From: a bacterium
GTDB lineage: Bacteria; Patescibacteriota; Minisyncoccia; UBA6257; 1-14-0-10-44-23
Reading direction: 5' to 3'
Length of the DNA stretch: 11,279 bases
Assembly: GCA_030699515.1 (NCBI GenBank)
Contig: JAUYME010000051.1
Location: forward strand, 1 to 11,279
Shown: piece after piece, positions 6,496 through 11,209 of the stretch
Numbering within the stretch: position 1 is the stretch's first letter
Layout of the letters: each line of letters starts with the position of its first letter
Position numbers and translations under genes: made by a program
The notes under the pieces: generated by a model
Database searches by the model: none
The model's input: the letters and a program-made list of their open reading frames with translations, nothing else
Told to the model about the DNA's origin: nothing

Positions 6496-6853
6496 ATTTA
6501 CTTATTCTTATATACTTAACGCCCCTACCGGTTTTGCCGATTTGTTCTATCTTGCCCTGCCTTTCAAGCTCTTCTAAATACCGAGTTGCCGTTGCATCCG
6601 AAACCCCCAGCTCATTTTCTAAATCATTATTGGAAATAATCTCCTTTTGAGAAAAAAGCTCAAAGGCCTTTAATACCTTTGCTTGAAAATTTTTATGCCT
6701 TTCTTTATTCGCATGCGCCAAATCATTTCCTTTCAAGTTATCAACTCCATGCACCTGCCTATTCGCATGATGATGCGCCCTTAACGCAGCAAAATAACGC
6801 ATTAAAAGAATGCCAAGAAGAAGAATTGTGACCAATATAAACAGCTCAAACAT
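6494..6853 (-). CDS. Membrane-tethered winged-helix DNA-binding protein
   Basis: A 119-residue protein with one N-terminal transmembrane segment (about residues 2-19) followed at once by basic residues (RYFAALRAHHHANR), which places the rest in the cytoplasm. Residues about 57-117 form a winged helix-turn-helix: LKAFELFSQ, then ISNNDLENELGVSDATATRYLEELERQG (recognition helix about 85-97), then the wing KIEQIGKTGRGVKYIRI. The pattern resembles DeoR/MarR-like or small wHTH domains of archaea and Patescibacteria. The target is unknown; a membrane-held regulator or nucleoid anchor is an inference. Its promoter is a perfect extended -10 seven bases before the ATG. It is a single-gene unit, flanked by hairpins on both sides. 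The basic, histidine-rich linker (20-56) shows no known sensor domain. Confidence 0.75.
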   Translation of the reverse strand: MFELFILVTILLLGILLMRYFAALRAHHHANRQVHGVDNLKGNDLAHANKERHKNFQAKVLKAFELFSQKEIISNNDLENELGVSDATATRYLEELERQGKIEQIGKTGRGVKYIRISK

Positions 6854-6860
6854 TTCTTAA

Positions 6861-6889
6861 ATTATAGCATCGCAATCTTTTACTGTTGA
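6861..6889 (-). promoter_or_regulatory. Leaderless-type promoter of the winged-helix gene
   Basis: TGCTATAAT (6869-6861) is a perfect extended -10 with seven bases left before the ATG at 6853, so transcription should start at or beside the start codon. TCAACA (6889-6884) is a 4-of-6 -35 at 17-bp spacing. Confidence 0.7.
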
Positions 6890-6918
6890 TCCGTGCGAGG
6901 GTCGCCCTCGCACGGATC
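6888..6918. terminator. 14-bp perfect hairpin after the orphan gene
   Basis: GATCCGTGCGAGGG (6888-6901), loop TCG, and the exact reverse complement (6905-6918). It begins 10 bases after the TAG of the leftward orphan gene. The T-tract is weak, so factor-independent termination is plausible but unproven. Its outer end overlaps the -35 of the next gene. Confidence 0.55.
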
Positions 6919-6928
6919 CCGATGCGTC

Positions 6929-7351
6929 CTAGCAGGTCTGGCGCCAGAGAACTTCCAGCTGGTCCATCTTCCGCGGGAAATCATCCGGAACGAACTCTTC
7001 CAGAGCGTCCTTGTCCAAGAGGATGCTGTAGATGCGGTCGTAAAAGTACCGCACCAGCGTTCTCTGCACAGACCGGCGCTTGCTGTACGCCTGAATAACA
7101 GGCAGCAGCTCTGCGCTGAAAACGCCCTTCATGTCTCGGACTTGCCTTCCCGCACTCAAGTCCTCAAGGAAATAGAGAATCTCCCAGAGGCAAGCGCGGA
7201 GCGCATGTCCTTCCTTGCCCAAGAAGTTCTGCGCCGGACGAGAGACGATGTCTTCGGCCAGAACTTCCAGATTGCCCAGCATCTTCTTCTTTGTCCCTTT
7301 CTTTCGCCTCTTGCTGGGGCTACCGTAATTGTGCATTTTTGCAACTTCCAC
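6929..7351 (-). CDS. Hypothetical basic protein with atypical composition
   Basis: Not recognised. It has 140 residues from the GTG at 7351, or 135 from the ATG at 7336. The N-terminus is very basic (KRRKKGTKKK, residues 15-24), like a nucleic-acid-binding tail, and the rest looks mostly helical (ALRACLWEILYFLEDL, SVQRTLVRYFYDRIYSILLDKDALEEF), ending in WRQTC. AGAGAGG lies five bases before the GTG, a good Shine-Dalgarno that most genes in this window lack; AGGTGGAAG would serve the ATG. Its codons are visibly richer in G and C (GCG, CGC, CTG, AAG, GAG) than the flanking genes. With the perfect hairpin at its 3' end it looks like a self-contained cassette, and lateral acquisition is an inference. 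Confidence 0.6.
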   Translation of the reverse strand: MEVAKMHNYGSPSKRRKKGTKKKMLGNLEVLAEDIVSRPAQNFLGKEGHALRACLWEILYFLEDLSAGRQVRDMKGVFSAELLPVIQAYSKRRSVQRTLVRYFYDRIYSILLDKDALEEFVPDDFPRKMDQLEVLWRQTC

Positions 7352-7393
7352 CTAAACCTCTCTTTCTAGACCTGCTTGGTCCAACATCTATAT

Positions 7394-7432
7394 TTACAAA
7401 TCCAAACTCAAAAAACAAGCTAAATCAAAGCT
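7394..7432 (-). terminator. Weak terminator after the cysteine desulfurase
   Basis: On the minus strand AAGCT, seven bases, AGCTT, G, then TTTTTT forms a short stem with a U-run that spans the TAG stop. The stem is only 5 bp, so this is tentative. Confidence 0.35.
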
Positions 7433-8724
7433 TTTTTCATCGCCTTAAAAACCTTCAGCGCTTGCTTTAATTCTTCCTTCTTAGTCTGCCTCCCTAAAGT
7501 AATGCGTAAGCTGCTCCTTGCTTCTTTTTCACTTAGCCCAATAGCCAAAAGGGTTTTGCTGGGTTCTAAGCTTCTGGCACTGCAAGCGCTTCCGGCTGAA
7601 AGCGCCACTCCGTTTAAATCCAAGAAGGTCATCGCCTCTTCATTGCTAATACCTTTTAAATTCAGACTGATATTGTTTGGCAAACGCCACCTTTTCTGCC
7701 CGTTGAGACTAGCACTCGGAAAAATCTTCACCAGCTCCTTTAAAAACCAATCTCTTAAATCACAAATTCTTTTTGTTTCTTTCTCTCGCTCTTTGTCTGC
7801 AATCTCAATTGCACGGGCAAAGCCAATAATACTGGCTACGTTTTCCGTGCCGCTCCTCAATCCATTCTCCTGCCCTCCTCCGTAAATCAAAGGATGTAGT
7901 AACGGAGTAGGCGAAGTAAACGCAGTATCCGTGCTGGCATTTTCGTTTATTCCGCTACTTCGATTATTTCGCTTATTGCGAACATATAGAAGTCCAATTC
8001 CCTTTGGCCCATAAATCTTATGAGCAGAAAGAGTCATCAAGTCCACCCCTAGCTCTTCCGGCTTACAATCCAGATATTGGAAAGCCTGTACGGCATCTGT
8101 ATGGAAGAGTGGCCAAGGCCGCGTGGTAAACGTAGTACGCGTAGTAGACGAAGTATTCGTTTTGCCATCAACGATTATTTCGTTTATTCCGTTACTTCGA
8201 TTACTTCGAAATCTTGCAATCATATCCGCAATTTTGCGAATGTCTTGCACAGCCCCTATCTCATTGTTGGCATAAATTATAGAAACCAAAACTGTGTTCT
8301 TATCAATCGCCTTTTCCAATTTCTTTAAATCAACCTGCCCGTTCTTAAAAACCGGCACAACCCTAAGCTCCGCATCAAGATTTTTGGCCGTATCCATAAC
8401 ACTCTCATGCTCTATCGCAGAAACAACTACATTGGTTTTAGCTATTGCCTTTTGCCTAGTGCCTATTGCCTGAAGCAAACAACCTTGCAAAGCAAGGTTG
8501 TTTGCTTCTGTTGCAGATCCGGTAAAAATAATAGTGCTGTAATGCACCCCCAAAATATCGGCAATTTTTCTGCGCGCCTTAAATACAGCCGCACTCGCCT
8601 CCTGCCCAAAGCTGTGCAAAGACCCCGCATTTCCAAACACGTCAGAAAAATACGGTTTCATTGCCTCCACAACCTTCTTATCCATCGGCGTTGTCGCCGC
8701 GTAATCTAAATAGATTCTTTTCAT
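7420..8724 (-). CDS. Cysteine desulfurase, NifS/IscS family, with repeat-derived insertions
   Basis: A PLP enzyme that takes sulfur from L-cysteine as an enzyme-bound persulfide for Fe-S clusters or tRNA thiolation. Seen: LDYAATTP (6-13), SLHSFG (35-40), SGATEANN-like GSATEANN (69-76), EHESV with H106, HTDAVQ (208-213), SAHKIYGPKGIG with PLP lysine K236, GGGQENGLRSGTEN (282-295) and the catalytic loop SAGSACSA with C381. The length of 434 exceeds the usual 380-405. The excess falls in three places: a few residues near 82-97, about 30 at 173-201 and about 25 at 250-275. All three coincide with short-unit repeat DNA (8442-8508, 8122-8208, 7903-7980). Core motifs are intact, so activity is likely. 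The start at 8724 fits the promoter eight bases upstream. It is divergent from the TrpR-like gene. No IscU-like scaffold lies nearby, so IscS, NifS or SufS roles cannot be separated. Confidence 0.93.
   Translation of the reverse strand: MKRIYLDYAATTPMDKKVVEAMKPYFSDVFGNAGSLHSFGQEASAAVFKARRKIADILGVHYSTIIFTGSATEANNLALQGCLLQAIGTRQKAIAKTNVVVSAIEHESVMDTAKNLDAELRVVPVFKNGQVDLKKLEKAIDKNTVLVSIIYANNEIGAVQDIRKIADMIARFRSNRSNGINEIIVDGKTNTSSTTRTTFTTRPWPLFHTDAVQAFQYLDCKPEELGVDLMTLSAHKIYGPKGIGLLYVRNKRNNRSSGINENASTDTAFTSPTPLLHPLIYGGGQENGLRSGTENVASIIGFARAIEIADKEREKETKRICDLRDWFLKELVKIFPSASLNGQKRWRLPNNISLNLKGISNEEAMTFLDLNGVALSAGSACSARSLEPSKTLLAIGLSEKEARSSLRITLGRQTKKEELKQALKVFKAMKKALI
7903..7980. repeat. 9-bp unit inverted array inside the cysteine desulfurase gene (copy 2)
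   Basis: CG-anchored units CGGAGTAGG, CGAAGTAAA, CGCAGTATC, a 14-base centre (7930-7943), then CGTTTATTC, CGCTACTT, CGATTATTT, CGCTTATTG. The right half is the approximate reverse complement of the left-half type. It encodes an insertion rich in Asn, Ser, Arg and Thr at residues about 250-275, between LLYVR and LIYGGGQE. Positions 7944-7971 match 8181-8208 of copy 1 at 26 of 28 bases. Confidence 0.75.
8122..8208. repeat. 9-bp unit inverted array inside the cysteine desulfurase gene (copy 1)
   Basis: Units CGTGGTAAA, CGTAGTACG, CGTAGTAGA, CGAAGTATT, a 14-base centre (8158-8171), then CGATTATTT, CGTTTATTC, CGTTACTT, CGATTACTT. The centre length equals that of copy 2. It encodes about 30 extra residues (173-201) between DMIARF and PLFHTDAVQ. 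Both copies yield the related peptides RSNRSNGINE and RNNRSSGINE. Confidence 0.75.
8442..8469. repeat. 7-bp unit array inside the cysteine desulfurase gene
   Basis: CTATTGC, CTTTTGC, CTAGTGC, CTATTGC in tandem, the same unit type as the intergenic arrays at 2396 and 2575. Read on the gene strand it encodes part of the QAIGTRQKAIA segment. It directly adjoins the perfect hairpin at 8472-8508. Confidence 0.7.
8472..8508. repeat. 17-bp perfect hairpin inside the cysteine desulfurase gene
   Basis: GAAGCAAACAACCTTGC (8472-8488), loop AAA, and its exact reverse complement (8492-8508). One arm encodes the conserved EANNLA, and the other encodes the following CLLQ, which is not conserved in the family. 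The second arm is therefore best read as an inverted copy of the first. Confidence 0.8.
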
Positions 8725-8732
8725 TGCCCTAA

Positions 8733-8761
8733 ATCATAATCCTAAATCATTCTGTTGACAA
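8733..8761 (-). promoter_or_regulatory. Promoter of the cysteine desulfurase gene
   Basis: TTGTCA (8761-8756, 5 of 6), 17-bp spacer, TATGAT (8738-8733, 5 of 6), then eight bases to the ATG at 8724. The mRNA would be leaderless or nearly so. The direct repeat ATGATTTAGG occurs twice, 13 bp apart, across the spacer and the -10 box. Confidence 0.7.
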
Positions 8762-8782
8762 AATATCTCATCATGCTACTTT
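8755..8782 (+). promoter_or_regulatory. Promoter of the TrpR-like gene
   Basis: A perfect TTGACA at 8755-8760, 16-bp spacer, and TACTTT at 8777-8782 preceded by TGC (extended -10). Its -35 overlaps the -35 of the opposite promoter on the other strand, so the two promoters should compete for polymerase. The start would be near 8789, about seven bases before the ATG. Confidence 0.65.
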
Positions 8783-8796
8783 ACTTAAGTAAAGTA
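8777..8796. promoter_or_regulatory. Perfect 20-bp palindromic operator
   Basis: TACTTTACTT followed by AAGTAAAGTA is a perfect palindrome that runs from the -10 box to the A of the start codon of the TrpR-like gene. Its length and two-fold symmetry resemble the TrpR operator (core CTAGTTAACTAG), and TrpR itself is autoregulated, so autorepression by the adjacent gene product is a natural inference. Confidence 0.65.
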
Positions 8797-9116
8797 TGGA
8801 TAATTGGAAAAACAAAAAAACAGACGCACTCATAGATGCTCTGCTCAAGCTAAAAACAAAAGGCGAAGCGCGCCAATTTTTGCGTGATCTTTTAACCGAA
8901 AAAGAACTTATTGAATTTGGAAACCGCTGGAAAGCCGCGCAAATGTTGAATGAAAAAATCGCCTACAAAGAAATTGAAAAAGAAACTGGTCTCAGCTCTA
9001 GAACAATTGCAAGAATTCAAAACTGGCTAAAGAAGGGCATGGGCGGATATAAGTTAATGCTTAAAAAGCTAAACCATCATCATCGCAACTCCCCAATTGG
9101 GAGCGGATTGCGGTGA
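8796..9116 (+). CDS. TrpR-like YerC/YecD family transcriptional regulator
   Basis: A 106-residue helical protein of the Trp-repressor superfamily. Residues 10-95 match the YerC/YecD pattern: ALLKLKTKGEARQFLRDLLTEKELIEFGNRWKAAQML, then the helix-turn-helix IAYKEIEKETGLSSRTIARIQNWL (55-78) and the hallmark GMGGY (81-85). It would act as a dimeric DNA-binding protein; the effector, if any, is unknown, and the tryptophan role of E. coli TrpR should not be assumed. The message has almost no leader and no Shine-Dalgarno. A 20-bp palindrome covers its promoter, suggesting autorepression and possibly an effect on the divergent cysteine desulfurase gene. The last about 12 residues (HHRNSPIGSGLR) are encoded by a terminator-like palindrome that includes the TGA, so the tail is probably a by-product of that element. 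Confidence 0.9.
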   Translation: MDNWKNKKTDALIDALLKLKTKGEARQFLRDLLTEKELIEFGNRWKAAQMLNEKIAYKEIEKETGLSSRTIARIQNWLKKGMGGYKLMLKKLNHHHRNSPIGSGLR

Positions 9117-9121
9117 TTTTT
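9079..9121 (+). terminator. Terminator embedded in the 3' end of the TrpR-like gene
   Basis: ATCATCGCAA (9079-9088) pairs with TTGCGGTGAT (9108-9117, one G-T wobble). Inside, CTCCC pairs with GGGAG around an AATT loop. A run of five T follows (9117-9121). The TGA stop at 9114-9116 lies in the right arm. Confidence 0.7.
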
Positions 9122-9141
9122 CATTAAGAAAATGACCTCAA

Positions 9142-9167
9142 CCCCCTCCCAATTGGGAGGGGGTTTT
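9142..9167 (+). terminator. Second terminator (CCCCCTCCC AATT GGGAGGGGG TTTT)
   Basis: A perfect 22-bp palindrome (9142-9163) with a practical 9-bp stem and AATT loop, followed by TTTT. It shares the TCCC-AATT-GGGA centre with the preceding terminator, so the pair may be copies of one element placed in tandem. Confidence 0.75.
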
Positions 9168-9202
9168 GCATTTGGGCAGAACTTTTTTGTGGGGATTCAC
9201 CC

Positions 9203-10090
9203 ATGCAGAGAATACTCGATTACTTTCGCTCCAGCATCCGCACGCCCAAGAGCCGAAGTGTTGGGGCAGAGGTGGAAACACAATTCGTTGACGAAACTGG
9301 CCACGCCATTCAGACGCAAATATCCCAAAAGATGCTCGGATGGCTCGCAGAGAACGGATGGAATGTGGATTGCCGCAAGGGCAATCTTATTACCACCCTT
9401 GTTGATCAGAACGGCAACAGGATCTTTTACGAGCTTGGGCGACACAACATGGAGGTTTCAACGGTGGCTTCGACGTCGGAACATATTTTCGATGTCGTGA
9501 ACATCTGTCTGGCACAGCTTTATGATGCCGCCCGCAGGTTTGGCGCAGAGCCGTACTTCAGGCCTGTTCTGAATGGCGACGAAGATCTGCTTGTCATTCC
9601 TGACGAGCGGGATGCGATCTGGTTGGAGTTGGACGGACGAACAGCGCTGGCTCCACTCGCACGAACATCATCCGTTCAGTTCACCATCTCAGTTGCTACG
9701 CAAGAGGCCGTAGCGATTCTGAACAAGTTCGGTGAACGCATCGCGCTATTCTTGGCGGATTTCCCGCAGAATGTGGCGTGGAAGAAATACATCACAGACT
9801 CAAGGGCCAGCTATCGCAAGGATCGCTTCGGCGGCCCCCTGATCTTCGACTCGCTTGAACAGTACTGCCAAGAACTGGTCAAGCACGAAGTAGTCTGCGG
9901 TGCGCAACTCAAGCCACACAAGGAGGTGTCGAACCTGAACATTCCGCTCTTCCTGCGATCGGTCTGGTGGCACTTCCGCCTCAAGCGTTACGCCAACGTG
10001 CTCTGCATCGAGGTACGCCCTATGGCTAGGCGAAGCGATGCCCACATCCAAACACAGCTGGCCATGGTGATGGACATCGTAGCCAGCTGA
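9203..10090 (+). CDS. Glutamate-cysteine ligase (GCS2)-like carboxylate-amine ligase
   Basis: A 295-residue soluble protein resembling the GCS2 / carboxylate-amine ligase family (ATP-dependent formation of a gamma-glutamyl-type amide bond). Seen: GAEVETQFVDETG (21-33), comparable with the family's G(I/V)E-E-Q-VD start; YELGRHNMEVST (76-87), like the E-H-LE-ST block; SSVQFTISV (156-164), like the Q-(N/H)-S strand; YRKDRFGGPL (204-213); and IEVRPMARR (269-277) near the end. It is shorter than usual (about 370-430), so it may be a compact or divergent member and its substrates are uncertain. GGGGA lies eight to ten bases before the ATG as a Shine-Dalgarno. Codon use is markedly G/C-richer than in the neighbours and similar to the orphan at 6929-7351. 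A cyclotransferase-like gene follows 56 bases later. The family call rests on motifs read by eye. Confidence 0.55.
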   Translation: MQRILDYFRSSIRTPKSRSVGAEVETQFVDETGHAIQTQISQKMLGWLAENGWNVDCRKGNLITTLVDQNGNRIFYELGRHNMEVSTVASTSEHIFDVVNICLAQLYDAARRFGAEPYFRPVLNGDEDLLVIPDERDAIWLELDGRTALAPLARTSSVQFTISVATQEAVAILNKFGERIALFLADFPQNVAWKKYITDSRASYRKDRFGGPLIFDSLEQYCQELVKHEVVCGAQLKPHKEVSNLNIPLFLRSVWWHFRLKRYANVLCIEVRPMARRSDAHIQTQLAMVMDIVAS

Positions 10091-10097
10091 CAACCGC

Positions 10098-10131
10098 GCG
10101 GATGGCGGTTCTGCAAAGAACCGCCATCCGC
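10098..10131 (+). terminator. 15-bp perfect hairpin with GCAA loop
   Basis: GCGGATGGCGGTTCT (10098-10112), GCAA (a GNRA-type tetraloop), and the exact reverse complement (10117-10131). It begins seven bases after the TGA of the ligase-like gene. No U-run follows, so it may be an mRNA-stabilising or partial terminator hairpin. Confidence 0.6.
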
Positions 10132-10146
10132 CCAATTAACTAGAAT

Positions 10147-10614
10147 ATGTATATTTTTTTCTACGGATCACTAATAAATCTAAAAAGCAGAGAACAAACG
10201 CTGAAAACCAGTAAAGTTGTATCTAAAGCAAAGTTGGAAGGATATCAGCGGAAGATGAATGCGCCATATAAGGATGGTTACCTTTACCTAAATATAGTTC
10301 CTCGATCCGATTCCGTGGTTGATGGTGTTGTTATAAAAATAAGTGATAAGGACTTGCCCTTCCTAGAGCTAAGAGAAAAAGGATCGGCAAAAGTAGATGT
10401 AAGCAAACAACTGGCACCAAAGCCAAATTTCCCCGTCTATGCATATCTCCAAGAGGACAAAAAGTTTCCAAAAATGAAAATTCTTCAAAGCTATATTAAT
10501 ACCTGTACCAATGGACTAAGTGAAAAAGAAAAAACTCAATGGTTAAAAACCACAATTATTGGCAATGACGTTATAGACGACACTGGTAACCCAATATACG
10601 AATTTCCAGCATAA
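10147..10614 (+). CDS. Gamma-glutamylcyclotransferase-like (GGCT/ChaC fold) protein
   Basis: A 155-residue cytoplasmic protein with the GGCT-fold opening MYIFFYGSLI, where YGSL (6-9) forms the substrate-binding loop, then KAKLEGYQRKMN (28-38), like the strand-and-turn A-L-GY-R block. LELREKG (73-79) resembles the ChaC-type REKGGY motif, with E77 as the probable general acid/base. Such enzymes release 5-oxoproline from gamma-glutamyl peptides or amines. The C-terminal part (KMKILQSYINTCTNGLSEKEKTQWLKTTI) is helical, as in ChaC-like proteins. The start is fixed because YGSL must lie near the N-terminus. TAGAAT abuts the ATG and no Shine-Dalgarno is seen. It may be read through from the upstream ligase-like gene despite the hairpin between them. 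Composition is typical of the host. The exact substrate is unknown. Confidence 0.75.
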   Translation: MYIFFYGSLINLKSREQTLKTSKVVSKAKLEGYQRKMNAPYKDGYLYLNIVPRSDSVVDGVVIKISDKDLPFLELREKGSAKVDVSKQLAPKPNFPVYAYLQEDKKFPKMKILQSYINTCTNGLSEKEKTQWLKTTIIGNDVIDDTGNPIYEFPA

Positions 10615-10617
10615 TTC

Positions 10618-10626
10618 TGCTATCAT
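10618..10626 (+). promoter_or_regulatory. Extended -10 promoter of the exonuclease gene
   Basis: TGCTATCAT (10618-10626) is an extended -10, with exactly seven bases left before the ATG at 10634, the same spacing as for the winged-helix gene. No -35 is recognisable. The predicted mRNA is leaderless. Confidence 0.6.
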
Positions 10627-10633
10627 CTAGTCA

Positions 10634-11203
10634 ATGCTAGATACTGTAGTCCTCGATATTGAAACAAAAAATACTTTTGGAGATGTTGGCGGCAAAGAGC
10701 ACCTCACCAAGCTAGAGATTTCTGTGGCTTGTTTTTATTCGGTAAATAAAAACAAGCATTTTTGCTTTGACGAAAACCAATTTGAAGAAATGAAGCAGTT
10801 TCTAAGCCAACGCGCCATTCTGGTTGGCTTTTCTTCCAACAAATTTGATATTCCAATTCTTCAGCACACTCTTGATATGGATTTAATGAGCTACCCGCGC
10901 CTGGACATTAGCGATGAGATAGAGATAAGAACCGGCCGGCTTGTGGGCCTTAACGATCTAGCCAATCACAACCTTGGCACAGAAAAAACCGGCACCGGCC
11001 TTAACGCTCCGGTACTTTATCGAGAAGGAAAAATGGATGAGCTAAAAGAATACTGCCGCCAAGATGTGGAAATTACCGCGCGTCTTTTTGAAAAGATAAA
11101 AAAAGAAGGTCAACTTATTATCCCTCCCAGAAAAACAGACGCAATTGGTGAAAACGAAATAATAGAAATTGATATTAGCCAAACCCTCAACCAGCTCAAC
11201 TAA
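10634..11203 (+). CDS. RNase H-like DEDDy 3'-5' exonuclease
   Basis: A 189-residue protein with the RNase H-like fold of the DEDDy exonuclease group (YprB / RNase_H_2 type). The three exonuclease motifs are present: Exo I VVLDIET with D8 and E10, Exo II VGFSSNKFDIPIL with D72, and Exo III YCRQDVEIT with Y140 and D144 (Y-x3-D, the DEDDy form). These four acidic residues would bind two metal ions for cleavage of nucleic acid from the 3' end. RLDISDEI (89-96) and GLNDLANHNLG (105-115) match the family's middle region. There is no helicase, polymerase or RNA-binding domain, so it is a stand-alone nuclease whose substrate (DNA or RNA) cannot be told. The gene appears to have its own promoter and is followed by a hairpin that begins seven bases after the stop. 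Confidence 0.82.
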   Translation: MLDTVVLDIETKNTFGDVGGKEHLTKLEISVACFYSVNKNKHFCFDENQFEEMKQFLSQRAILVGFSSNKFDIPILQHTLDMDLMSYPRLDISDEIEIRTGRLVGLNDLANHNLGTEKTGTGLNAPVLYREGKMDELKEYCRQDVEITARLFEKIKKEGQLIIPPRKTDAIGENEIIEIDISQTLNQLN

Positions 11204-11209
11204 GCCCAC

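Noticed and set aside
6937..6948. TCTGGCGCCAGA palindrome as an operator
   Set aside because: It lies inside the end of a coding sequence, is short and has no associated promoter.
9197..9445. Minus-strand open frame within the ligase-like gene
   Set aside because: It lies wholly inside a longer, motif-bearing gene, has no promoter or ribosome site and no recognisable protein features.
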